Notes: generated by a model from the letters alone, not told the origin. DNA of 64,000 nt from Pseudolabrys sp035626335 (GCA_035626335.1 DASPNW010000011.1:1-64000), one strand, 5' to 3'; positions 43,982-53,068 are shown, counted from the stretch's first letter. Program-made: numbers and translations.

Positions 43982-44395
43982 ATGAACTGGCGCCTCGGTT
44001 TTCTAAGGTTATGGGTGGCTTTTTCGGTGCTTTGGCTCGCAGGCTGCGGCGCCTGGGCACTCTTCCAATCGAATGGCAGCATTAGCGCCAGGTATCCCGT
44101 GACCGATCCCAATGGTTTGAAATTTGTTGTGACCGCCCCAGTCGGGACGGCCAAATCTGACATATTGCCGTTCATGCGAAACTCAGCGGCCGTAAAAAAG
44201 TGGCAGGCTGAGTGCAGCAACGAGCGCAGCGATTTGTGCAAACAAGAGATTCCAGTTCGAATGCCCGGTGTCCTTCTGAGCATTTTGCAGCTACTGATTT
44301 TCGCTGTTTGCGTACCGCTTCTTGTTCTTGTCCTCGGTCTCGCTTGCGGCTGGGTGGTCTCGGGTTTTCAGAAGCCCTTTACTCCGAAATCCTGA
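43982..44395 (+). CDS. Small membrane protein with two helices, function unknown
   Basis: 137 residues from the ATG at 43982. A first hydrophobic segment (LWVAFSVLWLAGCGAWALF) and a C-terminal one (LLSILQLLIFAVCVPLLVLV) flank a polar region with two cysteines (AECSNERSDLCKQ). The start MNWRLGFLRLWVAFSVLW is of a type common in Bradyrhizobium relatives, recalled rather than checked. An antisense frame spans part of it but looks non-coding. A 30-bp palindrome follows 49 bp after the stop. Confidence 0.65.
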   Translation: MNWRLGFLRLWVAFSVLWLAGCGAWALFQSNGSISARYPVTDPNGLKFVVTAPVGTAKSDILPFMRNSAAVKKWQAECSNERSDLCKQEIPVRMPGVLLSILQLLIFAVCVPLLVLVLGLACGWVVSGFQKPFTPKS

Positions 44396-44409
44396 AAGAC
44401 CAAGCCTGG

Positions 44410-44506
44410 CACTTGCCGCCGAGGCGTTTTCAATTTCTTCGCCGGCTATATTGGACCCAGGTCCAATATAGCCAGTTGGGTCGCCGTTCTAAAATCACGG
44501 CAAGTG
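44410..44506. repeat. Nested inverted repeats with a 30-bp near-perfect palindrome
   Basis: Inner repeat at 44444-44473: GGCTATATTGGACC and its exact reverse complement GGTCCAATATAGCC, separated by only CA. Outer arms CACTTGCCG (44410-44418) and CGGCAAGTG (44498-44506) are also exact reverse complements. No T-run follows, so it is not a usual terminator. It lies between a two-helix membrane protein gene and the DUF992 copy B gene, about 118 bp before the latter's start. It could be an operator, a cruciform or a remnant of a mobile repeat. Confidence 0.85.
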
Positions 44507-44590
44507 GTGACGCGCTTGGCGATGGAGTACCTAGCAAGGCGCACGTGCCACTTCCACCCTGCATTTAAATGCCATCCAATCGGGGGAATC

Positions 44591-45067
44591 ATGTCGCGAA
44601 TTCTGACAACGTTCGTTCTCACGCTGGCCTTTGCAGTATCGGCATCTGCTCAGGCTCCTGGAAACTGGACTCAGGTTGGCATGCTCACATGCAAGCTCAA
44701 TCCGAGCATAGGTTTCGTAATCGCCGGCCATCAGTCCATGGAATGTCGCTTTGTTCCGAATACGCCTGATCCACCGCAGGCTTACCAGGGCGCGCTTAAT
44801 ATGGTTGGCATCAATATTGGGATCAGTGCCGGCGGTGTTCTCGGATGGGCGGTGCTCGCGCCGACGAAAGGCATACCGGCCGGCGCGCTCGCCGGTGAAT
44901 ATGTCGGTGCATCCGGCGATCTCGGAATCGGCCTCGGCGCAGGCGCTAATGTTTTGATCGGCGGCTCTGCCCGCACTCTGGCGCTGCAACCCGTCTCCCT
45001 CGAAGGGTCGATCGCAGTCGACGTCGCGCTCGGAGTTTCATCGCTGAAGCTGCAACCGGCGTTTTGA
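44591..45067 (+). CDS. DUF992 family exported protein (copy B)
   Basis: 158 residues from the ATG at 44591, with GGGGGAATC upstream. Signal peptide ends SASAQ. Typical DUF992 core: WTQVGMLTCKLNPSIGFVIA, GHQSMECRFV, ISAGGVLGWAVLAPTKGIPA, IGLGAGANVLIGG. Two conserved cysteines. It is a close paralogue of 19013-19504; the glycine-rich core is nearly the same in both. Family function is unknown. It is followed by an exported HAD protein gene. Confidence 0.87.
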   Translation: MSRILTTFVLTLAFAVSASAQAPGNWTQVGMLTCKLNPSIGFVIAGHQSMECRFVPNTPDPPQAYQGALNMVGINIGISAGGVLGWAVLAPTKGIPAGALAGEYVGASGDLGIGLGAGANVLIGGSARTLALQPVSLEGSIAVDVALGVSSLKLQPAF

Positions 45068-45115
45068 CACGCAAAACCTAAAGCCGGGAGAACTTCGTAA
45101 AATCGGAGATCGCCA

Positions 45116-46129
45116 ATGCGATGCCTTGTTCATAGGCGCGCGGTTTTGACAGCGCTGCTTATGTCAGCCGCCAGCGCAGTAGCCCTTTCCAGATCTCCAG
45201 CGCTAGCACAGAGCGACCCGCTACCGTCATGGAACGACGGCAAGGCAAAGCAGTCAATTCTTGATTTCGTCAACGCAGTGACGCATGAGGGCGCGCCCAA
45301 TTTTGTGCCCGCACCTGAGCGTATCGCTACTTTCGACAATGACGGCACGCTGTGGGTAGAACAGCCGATGTATACCCAACTTGCTTTTGCGCTTGATCGC
45401 GTGAAGGCGCTCGCGCCGATGCACCCTGAATGGAAACAGAAGCAGCCATTCAAGGCTGTTCTGGATGGCGACATGAAAGCACTTGCTGCGAGCGGCGAAC
45501 GTGGGCTTGTGGAATTGGTGATGGCCACCCATGCGGGCATGACCATCGAAGAGTTCGAGCGTATTGTGAAGGAATGGCTGTCAACCGCGCGCCATCCAAG
45601 ATTCAAACGGCCTTACACGGAGCTCGTCTACCAGCCTATGCTCGAATTACTGGCATACCTGCGCGCAAATGGCTTTAAGACCTTCATTGTGTCGGGTGGC
45701 GGCATCGAATTCATGCGGCCGTGGACCGAGCGGATTTACGGGGTGCCACCCGAACAAGTGGTGGGATCGAGCATCAAGACGCGTTTCCAGATGCGACGCG
45801 ATATTCCGGAGCTGTTTCGTCTGGCGGAGATCAACTTCGTCGACGATGGCGCCGGCAAGCCTGTCGGCATTAACGAGCATATCGGCCGGCGTCCGATCGC
45901 GGCCTTTGGCAACTCGGACGGCGATCTTCAGATGCTGCAATGGGCAACGAAATCGGGCGGCCGGCGCTTTGGTCTGATCGTGCATCACACGGACGGCGAT
46001 CGCGAATACGCCTATGACCGGGAATCCCACTTTGGCCATCTTGACAAGGCGCTTGATGCCGCGGCGCTGAACGACTGGATGGTGGTCAGCATGAAGGATG
46101 ACTGGAAGCGTATTTTTGCCTTTAATTAG
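45116..46129 (+). CDS. Exported HAD-superfamily phosphatase
   Basis: 337 residues with a signal peptide ending ALAQS. HAD motifs are clear: motif I TFDNDGTLW (nucleophile Asp about 74), motif II FIVSGGGIEF with a serine, and motif IV FGNSDGDLQML. The cap region between I and II is of moderate size. It is predicted to act on phosphoesters in the periplasm, or as a phosphoserine-phosphatase-like enzyme. It ends 32 bp before the octaheme cytochrome gene in the same direction, so the two may be co-transcribed. Substrate unknown. Confidence 0.87.
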   Translation: MRCLVHRRAVLTALLMSAASAVALSRSPALAQSDPLPSWNDGKAKQSILDFVNAVTHEGAPNFVPAPERIATFDNDGTLWVEQPMYTQLAFALDRVKALAPMHPEWKQKQPFKAVLDGDMKALAASGERGLVELVMATHAGMTIEEFERIVKEWLSTARHPRFKRPYTELVYQPMLELLAYLRANGFKTFIVSGGGIEFMRPWTERIYGVPPEQVVGSSIKTRFQMRRDIPELFRLAEINFVDDGAGKPVGINEHIGRRPIAAFGNSDGDLQMLQWATKSGGRRFGLIVHHTDGDREYAYDRESHFGHLDKALDAAALNDWMVVSMKDDWKRIFAFN

Positions 46130-46161
46130 ATGTCCGAGGCGCTCTTTAGAGGACCATTCAT

Positions 46162-48624
46162 TTGGCACGATCCCGGTTCCGCCGGCGTCGACAACCGCAG
46201 GATCGGCCGGTCGCTGATGGCGGAGATCCGACGGCTCATTTGCCGGCGCAAGGATCGTGGTCCAAAAAGGTAATCTTCATCGTCGCCACCGCTGTGGCGC
46301 TTCTTGTGTGTTTTGGCGTCATATCCTGGCCATTGCTGTCCGGCCGCCGCGGCGAACCTCCCGCTGTGGCGACCTTCGTCGGCAGTGAGGTCTGCGCCGG
46401 TTGTCATCGTGCGGAGATGGATCTCTGGCGTACGTCACAGCACAAGCAGGCGATGGATCATGCGACGGAAAAATCCGTGCTCGGCGATTTCAACGATGCA
46501 AGCTTTGACTATTACGGTTTGCGCTCGCGCTTTTTTCGCAAAGATGGAAAATTCCTGGTCGAAACCGACGGGCCGGATGGCAAGCTGGCGACCTACCAGG
46601 TGAAATACACATTTGGCGTCGATCCGCTTCAACAGTACCTGATCGAATTTCCCGACGGTCGTGTGCAGGCACTCTCGATCGCCTGGGACAGCCGTCCGAA
46701 GGATAAAGGCGGGCAACGCTGGTTCCATCTCTATCCAAACGAAAATATCCGGCATGATGACGTGCTGCACTGGACCAAGCTCAATCAGAACTGGAATTTC
46801 ATGTGCGCCGAGTGCCACTCGACCGGGGTACGCAAGAACTATGATGCGGTAAACGATCGCTACGCGACAGACTGGTCGGAGATCAGCGTTGGTTGCGAGG
46901 CTTGTCACGGGCAAGGCTCCAATCACGTTGCTTGGGCGCAAGCACAGCGAAGCTGGCTGCCATTCAACAGACGCGAAGATCGCAGCAAAGGCCTGCTTGC
47001 GCGTTTTGACGAACGCCAGGGAGTCATCTGGTCGCAAAATCCGCATAGCGGACAGCTACAACGTAACCTTCCGACCAATCTTCTGCGAACGGAGGTTGAA
47101 GTGTGCGGACGGTGTCACGCCCGCCGCAGCGAGATTTCCGAAGATTGGACACCCGGACGCTGGCTATCGGATACGCATGACATAGCATCTCCGCTTGCGA
47201 GAGATGTCTACTGGGCCGACGGCCAAATTCGCGATGTCGAGGAACCCTATAACTACGTTCCCTTCAAGCAGAGCAAGATGTTCGCGGCTGGTGTGACATG
47301 TAGCGACTGCCACAACCCTCACAGCGGCAAGCCAAACGTTGCCGGCAGCGGCGTTTGTCTCCAGTGTCATGCCCCGGAAACTTATGCGACCACCAAGCAC
47401 AGCCATCATGAGAAAGCGAACGCCGAGCCGAATTGTATCTCGTGTCATATGCCAGCGCGCACCTACATGGTGGTCGATCCCCGGCACGATCACAGCATAC
47501 GGGTTCCGCGGCCGGACTTGTCGGTGAAACTGGGCACGCCAAATGCGTGCAACTATTGTCATTCCGATAAATCGGCTCAGTGGGCAGCGGACACCATCGC
47601 GCGCTGGTTTGGACCCGATCGCAAGGGCTTCCAGACCTATGGGGATGCTTTTCGGGCAGCCTCATCCGGCGCCGCCGATGCCGGACAACTGCTCGCGACC
47701 GTGGCTGCGGATTTGAATACGCCCAATGTTGCGCGTGCGGCGGCTATGACGGAGTTGGCGTCACATGTTTCTCCGACGAATGCCGACCTGGTGCGCCGTG
47801 GCCTTTCCGATCCCGATCCAATGGTGCGAATAGGTGCGATGGAAATGCTTGCGAACATTCCCGCCGCGCAAATCTGGCCGCTAGTTGCCCCGCTCCTTTC
47901 AGATTCTGTGCGCGGCGTACGCACGCGCGCCGCCGCGCTTCTGGCCGAGATGCCGGCCGAACGTCAGCCGCCCGCCGACCGCGAACGCTATGAAAGCGCT
48001 GCGGCCGAGTTCATTGCCATACAGCGGCTCAATGCCGATCGGCCGGAAAATCGTTCAGCGCTTGCAATGTTTTATGCGCGGCGCGGCCTCGCGACGGACG
48101 CGGAAACGGAATACAAGGCTGCGCTGCGATTGAGCCCGCAATATATACCGGCAGCCATCAACCTCGCTGATCTTTATCGTGCAATGGGACGCGAGAGCGA
48201 GGGCGTCGCGGTGCTGCGCACGACCGTCGCCGCTGCGCCTGAGGATGCCGGGCTTCATCACGCGCTTGGCCTCGCGTTGGTCCGCCAGATGAAGCGCGAC
48301 GAAGCGCTGCCTGAACTGCGCCGCGCCACCGAGCTAGCCCCCAATCAGCCTCAATATGCCTATGTGTATGGTGTCGCCCTCCATTCGGCAGGACGCACTG
48401 AAGATGCCATCACGGTCCTCAAGGACAATTTGGCCAAACACCCGGCAAACCGCAATTCATTGCTTGCGCTGGTCACCTTTTACCGCGATGCCGGAAATCC
48501 GGCGTCAGCTTTGGAATACGCTCAACGCCTGGTTCAGCTTGCGCCGGACGACAGGCAGATTTCGGAGCTGGTCGATAGCCTCAAACGACAAATCGAATCG
48601 CTGCCGCGACAATCACCTCCCTGA
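46162..48624 (+). CDS. Octaheme c-type cytochrome with HEAT and TPR repeats
   Basis: 820 residues from a TTG at 46162, with AGAGGA upstream. An N-terminal membrane helix (about 35-55) anchors it with the rest in the periplasm. Eight CXXCH heme motifs occur at about residues 78, 215, 245, 315, 380, 399, 425 and 463 (CAGCH, CAECH, CEACH, CGRCH, CSDCH, CLQCH, CISCH, CNYCH), in a cytochrome c554-like arrangement. Residues 515-600 have HEAT-like repeats and 640-815 TPR repeats. Such multiheme proteins transfer electrons; the repeats would bind partners. The redox partner and substrate are not evident. Confidence 0.92.
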   Translation: MARSRFRRRRQPQDRPVADGGDPTAHLPAQGSWSKKVIFIVATAVALLVCFGVISWPLLSGRRGEPPAVATFVGSEVCAGCHRAEMDLWRTSQHKQAMDHATEKSVLGDFNDASFDYYGLRSRFFRKDGKFLVETDGPDGKLATYQVKYTFGVDPLQQYLIEFPDGRVQALSIAWDSRPKDKGGQRWFHLYPNENIRHDDVLHWTKLNQNWNFMCAECHSTGVRKNYDAVNDRYATDWSEISVGCEACHGQGSNHVAWAQAQRSWLPFNRREDRSKGLLARFDERQGVIWSQNPHSGQLQRNLPTNLLRTEVEVCGRCHARRSEISEDWTPGRWLSDTHDIASPLARDVYWADGQIRDVEEPYNYVPFKQSKMFAAGVTCSDCHNPHSGKPNVAGSGVCLQCHAPETYATTKHSHHEKANAEPNCISCHMPARTYMVVDPRHDHSIRVPRPDLSVKLGTPNACNYCHSDKSAQWAADTIARWFGPDRKGFQTYGDAFRAASSGAADAGQLLATVAADLNTPNVARAAAMTELASHVSPTNADLVRRGLSDPDPMVRIGAMEMLANIPAAQIWPLVAPLLSDSVRGVRTRAAALLAEMPAERQPPADRERYESAAAEFIAIQRLNADRPENRSALAMFYARRGLATDAETEYKAALRLSPQYIPAAINLADLYRAMGRESEGVAVLRTTVAAAPEDAGLHHALGLALVRQMKRDEALPELRRATELAPNQPQYAYVYGVALHSAGRTEDAITVLKDNLAKHPANRNSLLALVTFYRDAGNPASALEYAQRLVQLAPDDRQISELVDSLKRQIESLPRQSPP

Positions 48625-48710
48625 GTGCCGGCTCATGATTGTTCTTTTGTAGCCAGCATCGCAGGTTCCGTTGGGACGTTTTGTTGGTGAATGGCGGGTG
48701 GCGCATAAGC

Positions 48711-48739
48711 AAAAGCCCGGGCGGTTCGCCCGGGCTTTT
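48711..48739. terminator. Bidirectional rho-independent terminator
   Basis: AAAAGCCCGGGC and GCCCGGGCTTTT pair perfectly around a short GGTTC loop, with a run of A before and a run of T after. It sits between the octaheme cytochrome gene and the convergent fumarylacetoacetase-family gene and can serve both. Confidence 0.92.
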
Positions 48740-48759
48740 AAATGGCGGATGATGTCGAC

Positions 48760-49611
48760 CTACTTTGCCGGAACAACTTTCTGCCGCTGCTCGCCAAGCC
48801 TCTCGATGCCGAGGGTCACCACGTCGCCGGCTTTAAGAAAAACCGGCGTTGGCTTCATGCCGAGACCGACGCCGGGCGGCGTGCCCGTGATGATGATGTC
48901 GCCCGGCTCCATCACGAAGAACTGCGAGCAGTACCAAACGAGGTGTTCGCAGCCGAAGATCATGGTGCGCGTGTTGCCGCGCTGGCGTTTTTCGCCGTTG
49001 ACGTCGAGCCACATGTCCAGATTCTGTGGATCCTTGATTTCGTCCTTGGTAACGAACCACGGGCCGATCGGCCCGAAGGTCTCACAACTTTTTCCCTTGT
49101 TCCACTGGCCGCCGCTTCGCTCGATCTGAAACACACGTTCGGATACGTCGTTGCCAAGGAAGTAGCCGGCGATGGCGTCCTTCGCCTTGTCCTGTGTGAG
49201 ATAGCGCGCTCGCTTGCCGATGACGATGCCAAGTTCGACCTCCCAGTCGAGCTTGCCCGATTCACGCGGGATGAATGTGTCGTCGTTTGGCCCGCAAATA
49301 CAGCTTGGTGCCTTATTGAAGATGATCGGTTCTTTCGGGATCGGCATACCTGCTTCCGCGGCGTGGTCGGAATAGTTGAGCCCGATCGCGATGAAATTGC
49401 GTACGTTGCCGATGCAGGGGCCGAGGCGCGGCCTGCCGGAAACCGGCTTCATCCGCTTGAGGTTTGCCTTTTTTATCTTCGCGAGGCCGCCCGAAGCGAG
49501 CATTTCGCCGTCGATGTCTTTCACGACGCGCGACAGATCGCGGATTTTGCCGTCGTCACCGATGATGCCGGGTTTCTCGCGGCCGGGCGCGCCGTAGCGG
49601 ACAAGCTTCAT
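48760..49611 (-). CDS. Fumarylacetoacetate hydrolase family protein
   Basis: 283 residues from the ATG at 49611, with GGGAGAC upstream. Family core: LNYSDHAAEAGMPIPKEPII, then GKLDWEVELGIVIGKRARYL with the metal-binding Glu-x-Glu, and ITGTPPGVGLGMKP near the end. These enzymes hydrolyse or decarboxylate beta-keto or 2-keto-enol compounds (fumarylpyruvate, acylpyruvates, ureidoglycolate-like), using a divalent metal. The specific substrate cannot be read. It is monocistronic with a terminator at its 3' end. Confidence 0.93.
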   Translation of the reverse strand: MKLVRYGAPGREKPGIIGDDGKIRDLSRVVKDIDGEMLASGGLAKIKKANLKRMKPVSGRPRLGPCIGNVRNFIAIGLNYSDHAAEAGMPIPKEPIIFNKAPSCICGPNDDTFIPRESGKLDWEVELGIVIGKRARYLTQDKAKDAIAGYFLGNDVSERVFQIERSGGQWNKGKSCETFGPIGPWFVTKDEIKDPQNLDMWLDVNGEKRQRGNTRTMIFGCEHLVWYCSQFFVMEPGDIIITGTPPGVGLGMKPTPVFLKAGDVVTLGIERLGEQRQKVVPAK

Positions 49612-50111
49612 AGAATGGTCTCCCGTGAGCGTTTTGTTTTTGAAGGTCGGAAAGGTCGGTCGGCGCATCATGCATGGCGGCGGGCAGGGGGCAACCCTCC
49701 TTTGCAGGAGGCATATCGACCGGCACGGGACCTAGAAGCGACCGAGATCAGGCCTTTCACCGTTTGCCCTCGGTGCATAGCGCGCGGTCTGCTAACGCAA
49801 GATTGGGCTGCCCAACACGAACTTGTCCGGCATGCCGTGGGCGTCAAATTCCACACACGCTGAATGAGGCTTACGGCGTGACGCAAGGGTAACGGGATAA
49901 TTGTACCAAGCGGGCCCGCCGGCGAGGGCCGCAGGCAAAAGTCAAATCAGAATTTGCTGCAGTGCGGAATAATTTATGTGTCATTGCCGCAACACGCACG
50001 TTATTTCTGCTTAAGTTCGCGCCATTCCAATGGTTTTTGGGCTGGGCACTATTGTCGATTGCGTAACCTCCGGTCACGATGGCACTGAGCCGATTTGAGT
50101 GGGGGAGACAG
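49612..50111. other. Intergenic region between divergent genes
   Basis: About 500 bp with promoters of both the fumarylacetoacetase-family gene and the fadL-like gene. I see no RNA gene or credible small gene. Several short frames cross it without ribosome sites. Confidence 0.4.
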
Positions 50112-51440
50112 ATGTCACGTCGGTCTTGGGACGGCTATTTGCGCGCGGGCACCGCGCTCGGACTTCTGGTCATCGCATCAGCACAGGCCAACGCAGGCGG
50201 CTTCGCCGTCCGCGAGCAAAGCGTCTACGGGCAAGGCTCATCTTTTGCCGGCGTCGCCGCCGGCGGAGCGCTCTCGTCAATGTTCTGGAATCCGGCGACG
50301 ATGACTCAATTCCAGGGCGTCGTCAGTGAAACGGACGTGTCCGGCCTCTTTCCGTCCTCAAGCAACACTCCGGTAGCCGGTACCTTGGTCTCGGCGGGAT
50401 TTCCTGGCACGTCCAACGTCGCGAACGCCGCGGCGGTTCCCGCAGGCTATACGTCGTATCAATTGAGCCCGAGCCTTTGGCTCGGCATGTCCCTCAATGC
50501 ACCGTTCGGTCTCTCCGTAAGCCCTCCTGATTTCTGGGCGGGCCGTGGCTACGCAGGCCAAACACTCCTCAAGACGTACAATGCGGCGCCGAGCATCGCT
50601 TGGCGAATCAATGACTGGATCAGCGTCGGTGCTGGCGTACAAATTCAATACGCAAAGGCCAGTCTCGAAAGGGGCATCGGTGGGACGCTCGGCCTGCAAG
50701 CCACCCTCGAGGGCAAAGGTTGGGCCTATGGTGCCACGGCTGGCGTGACTCTCACGCCGACGCCAACGACCACGATCGGCCTTGGCTGGCGGTCCGCGCT
50801 TAATCAAAAGATCGACGGCGCGCTGGTCGCGACATCTTCTCTGCCCGGTTCCACATTCGGCTCCGTCACCACCACGGTCGATTTGCCCGACATCGTCTCG
50901 CTCGGCATTCGCCAGGTGGTCGATCCGCGCTGGACACTCCTTGGTACGGTGGAATGGTCGAATTGGAGCCGTATCGGCACCGCAACTGTCAGTCAGTTGA
51001 ATGGCCAGCCGGCAACAATTCTCAATGGCTTCGGCGGTGGCGCCGTGACCATTCCGTTCCAGTATCGTGACGGTTGGTTTTTTTCGGGTGGCGCCGAATA
51101 TATTTGGAACGAGCGGCTGACCGTGCGTGGCGGCCTCGGGTATGAGATTTCGCCGATTACCGACCAGGTGCGGACACCACTTGTGCCGGATAATGACCGG
51201 TTCTGGGCTTCGGTTGGTGCAACCTGGCAGGTCATTAAAGGCGTGCACTTCGACGTCGCGTATTCGCACGTTTGGGTAAAGGATACGTCGGTCAATATTT
51301 CGGCAACGTCCGGCAACCCGTTTTACAACGGCGTTACTTATATCGGCAATGTTGACAACCACGTCGACATTCTGTCGGTGGCGCTCGTAATTCGCATGGA
51401 CGACCTAGAGCCGACATTGAAGAGAGCCTACATGAAATAA
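50112..51440 (+). CDS. FadL/OMPP1 family outer-membrane transporter of hydrophobic compounds
   Basis: 442 residues from the ATG at 50112, with GGGGGAGAC upstream. Signal peptide ends QANAG, followed by GGFAVREQSVYGQGSSFAGV and AGGALSSMFWNPATMTQFQG, the N-terminal hatch of FadL with the NPA motif. A long 14-stranded beta-barrel follows. FadL proteins move long-chain fatty acids or aromatic hydrocarbons across the outer membrane. The C-terminus ends LEPTLKRAYMK, lacking a terminal Phe, as in some FadL homologues. A terminator follows. Confidence 0.93.
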   Translation: MSRRSWDGYLRAGTALGLLVIASAQANAGGFAVREQSVYGQGSSFAGVAAGGALSSMFWNPATMTQFQGVVSETDVSGLFPSSSNTPVAGTLVSAGFPGTSNVANAAAVPAGYTSYQLSPSLWLGMSLNAPFGLSVSPPDFWAGRGYAGQTLLKTYNAAPSIAWRINDWISVGAGVQIQYAKASLERGIGGTLGLQATLEGKGWAYGATAGVTLTPTPTTTIGLGWRSALNQKIDGALVATSSLPGSTFGSVTTTVDLPDIVSLGIRQVVDPRWTLLGTVEWSNWSRIGTATVSQLNGQPATILNGFGGGAVTIPFQYRDGWFFSGGAEYIWNERLTVRGGLGYEISPITDQVRTPLVPDNDRFWASVGATWQVIKGVHFDVAYSHVWVKDTSVNISATSGNPFYNGVTYIGNVDNHVDILSVALVIRMDDLEPTLKRAYMK

Positions 51441-51463
51441 GCCGCGATAGCGGGGCTGGGGGC

Positions 51464-51489
51464 AAGGCCGGCAGCGATGCCGGCCTTTT
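51464..51489. terminator. Bidirectional rho-independent terminator
   Basis: Perfect arms AAGGCCGGCA and TGCCGGCCTT with a GCGA loop, followed by TT. It sits between the convergent fadL-like and short-chain dehydrogenase genes. Confidence 0.9.
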
Positions 51490-51494
51490 CGTGT

Positions 51495-52274
51495 TCAGAA
51501 CGCGCCGTTGAAGGTGCCACCGTCGATCAGCAGGTTCTGTCCGGTGATATAGCCGGCATGCGAAGAGCACAGGAACGCACAGGCCGCGCCAAACTCGTCC
51601 GGATTGCCAAAACGTCTGGCTGGAATGGTGGCGATTCGGTCGGCGGCAATCTGAGTGACGCTCTTGCCCTTCTGCTCCGCGGTCTTGCTCAGGACTCCGC
51701 GCAAGCGGTCGGTGTCAAATGCGCCAGGCAATATGTTGTTGATGGTGACATTCTTGTCCGCAACCGTCCTCGCAACGCCGGCAAGGAACGCGGTCAAACC
51801 AGCGCGGGCGCCAGACGACAAGTCGAGACCGGCCAGCGGCATCTTCACCGAGCCGGATGTGATGTTGACAATGCGGCCAAACCGGCGCTCGCACATCGGA
51901 TCGATCACTTTCTGGATCAGTTCGACCGCCACCACCATATTGGCGATAACGCCTTCGATCATCTGCTGGCGGGTGAGTTCGCGGAAATCCCGCATTGGCG
52001 GGCCGGCATTGTTATTGACCAGAATGTCCGGTTGTTGGCAGGCGGCGAGCAGCGCTTTCTGACCTTCGGCGGTTGCGACATCAGCGGCAACCGGGATCAC
52101 CTTGACACCTGCGAGGCTTGAAAGCTCGGCTGCGGCGGCCTCCAGCTTCTTTGCGTCCCGCCCGTTAATCACCACTTCGCAGCCGGCTTCCGCCAGTGCG
52201 CGCGCGCAGGCTTTGCCCAACCCGCGACTCGATGCGCAAACAATGGCCTTGCGGCCGGCAATTCCAAGATTCAT
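51495..52274 (-). CDS. Short-chain dehydrogenase/reductase-like protein lacking the Tyr-Lys catalytic pair
   Basis: 259 residues from the ATG at 52274, with AGGGAGACC upstream. Rossmann fold: AIVCASSRGLGKACARALAE at the N terminus and NNNAGPP at about residue 90. The catalytic serine is in VNITSGS, but the expected YxxxK is replaced: the position reads SSGAR. This is the divergent SDR subfamily annotated as 3-oxoacyl-ACP reductase-like. It ends in FLCSSHAGYITGQNLLIDGG, typical of the family. With the proton donor missing, it may be non-canonical or a binding protein. Upstream is the divergent pmtA gene. Confidence 0.87.
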   Translation of the reverse strand: MNLGIAGRKAIVCASSRGLGKACARALAEAGCEVVINGRDAKKLEAAAAELSSLAGVKVIPVAADVATAEGQKALLAACQQPDILVNNNAGPPMRDFRELTRQQMIEGVIANMVVAVELIQKVIDPMCERRFGRIVNITSGSVKMPLAGLDLSSGARAGLTAFLAGVARTVADKNVTINNILPGAFDTDRLRGVLSKTAEQKGKSVTQIAADRIATIPARRFGNPDEFGAACAFLCSSHAGYITGQNLLIDGGTFNGAF

Positions 52275-52408
52275 AGGGTCTCCCTTTTTGATGGTGCCAA
52301 GTGTCGGAGCCAGACGCCGGAGCGTCAAGCGACAAAGCTTCTGTCGCCGGACTGTCGCACAGGCTTGGTAGTCCCCCGGCGAACGAGCTAATTGATTCGC
52401 GAGGGACC

Positions 52409-53068
52409 ATGTTGCGCGACCCCGACCGCCAGGTGATGGAAAAAGCCTATGCCCGCTGGGCGCCGATTTATGATGTGTTGTGCGGGCCCATCTTCGTCAA
52501 TGGCCGACGTGCCGCCGCGCAAGCTGCGCGAGGTGTAGGCGGGCGAATTCTTGAAATTGGAGTCGGCACCGGTCTGTCATTCGACGACTACGATGCCACG
52601 ACTGAAATCACCGGGATCGACATTTCCGAACCGATGATCGCGCGTGCGCATGAGCGGGTTAAAGACGGACGCTATCCGTTCGTCAAGGAACTGACGGTGA
52701 TGGACGCACACGCGTTAGCCTATCCCGACACCTCGTTTGACTGCGTTGTCGGCCAATTCGTGATCACGCTTGTAGAAGATCCGGAACGCGTGCTGTCGGA
52801 GTGTGCGCGGGTTCTGCGGCCCGGTGGCCAAATCATTCTGGTTAATCATCTTTACTCCGAACGTGGCTTTGCCGCCGCAGTCGAACGCTTGCTGGCACAG
52901 AAGGCGCGCAAGCTCGGCCTGCGGCCGGAGTTTCCGTTCGGGCGTCTGGCGGCCTGGGCGCAAGCGCACGGCGGTGCCGAGCTGATCGAACGGCGCAGGG
53001 TCAAGCCGTTCGGGCTGTACACGCTGGTGCGGTTTCGCCGTGCCGAGACGCAAAGCGCTGCCGCCTGA
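52409..53068 (+). CDS. pmtA: Phosphatidylethanolamine N-methyltransferase PmtA
   Basis: 219 residues from the ATG at 52409, with GCGAGGGA upstream. PmtA converts phosphatidylethanolamine to phosphatidylcholine using SAM. The family start VMEKAYARWAPIYDVLCGPI, the SAM loop ILEIGVGTGLSF, and the block VLRPGGQIILVNHL followed by RKLGLRPEFPFGRLAAWAQA match rhizobial PmtA. It lies in front of genes for a phosphoesterase, a glycosyltransferase and a threonine ammonia-lyase on the same strand, with gaps of 98, 4 and 31 bp; the middle two are probably an operon. Confidence 0.88.
   Translation: MLRDPDRQVMEKAYARWAPIYDVLCGPIFVNGRRAAAQAARGVGGRILEIGVGTGLSFDDYDATTEITGIDISEPMIARAHERVKDGRYPFVKELTVMDAHALAYPDTSFDCVVGQFVITLVEDPERVLSECARVLRPGGQIILVNHLYSERGFAAAVERLLAQKARKLGLRPEFPFGRLAAWAQAHGGAELIERRRVKPFGLYTLVRFRRAETQSAAA

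Noticed and set aside
43858..44283. 141-codon antisense frame over the small two-helix membrane protein gene
   Set aside because: No ribosome site, no recognisable motif, and the plus-strand frame has a coherent membrane-protein pattern.
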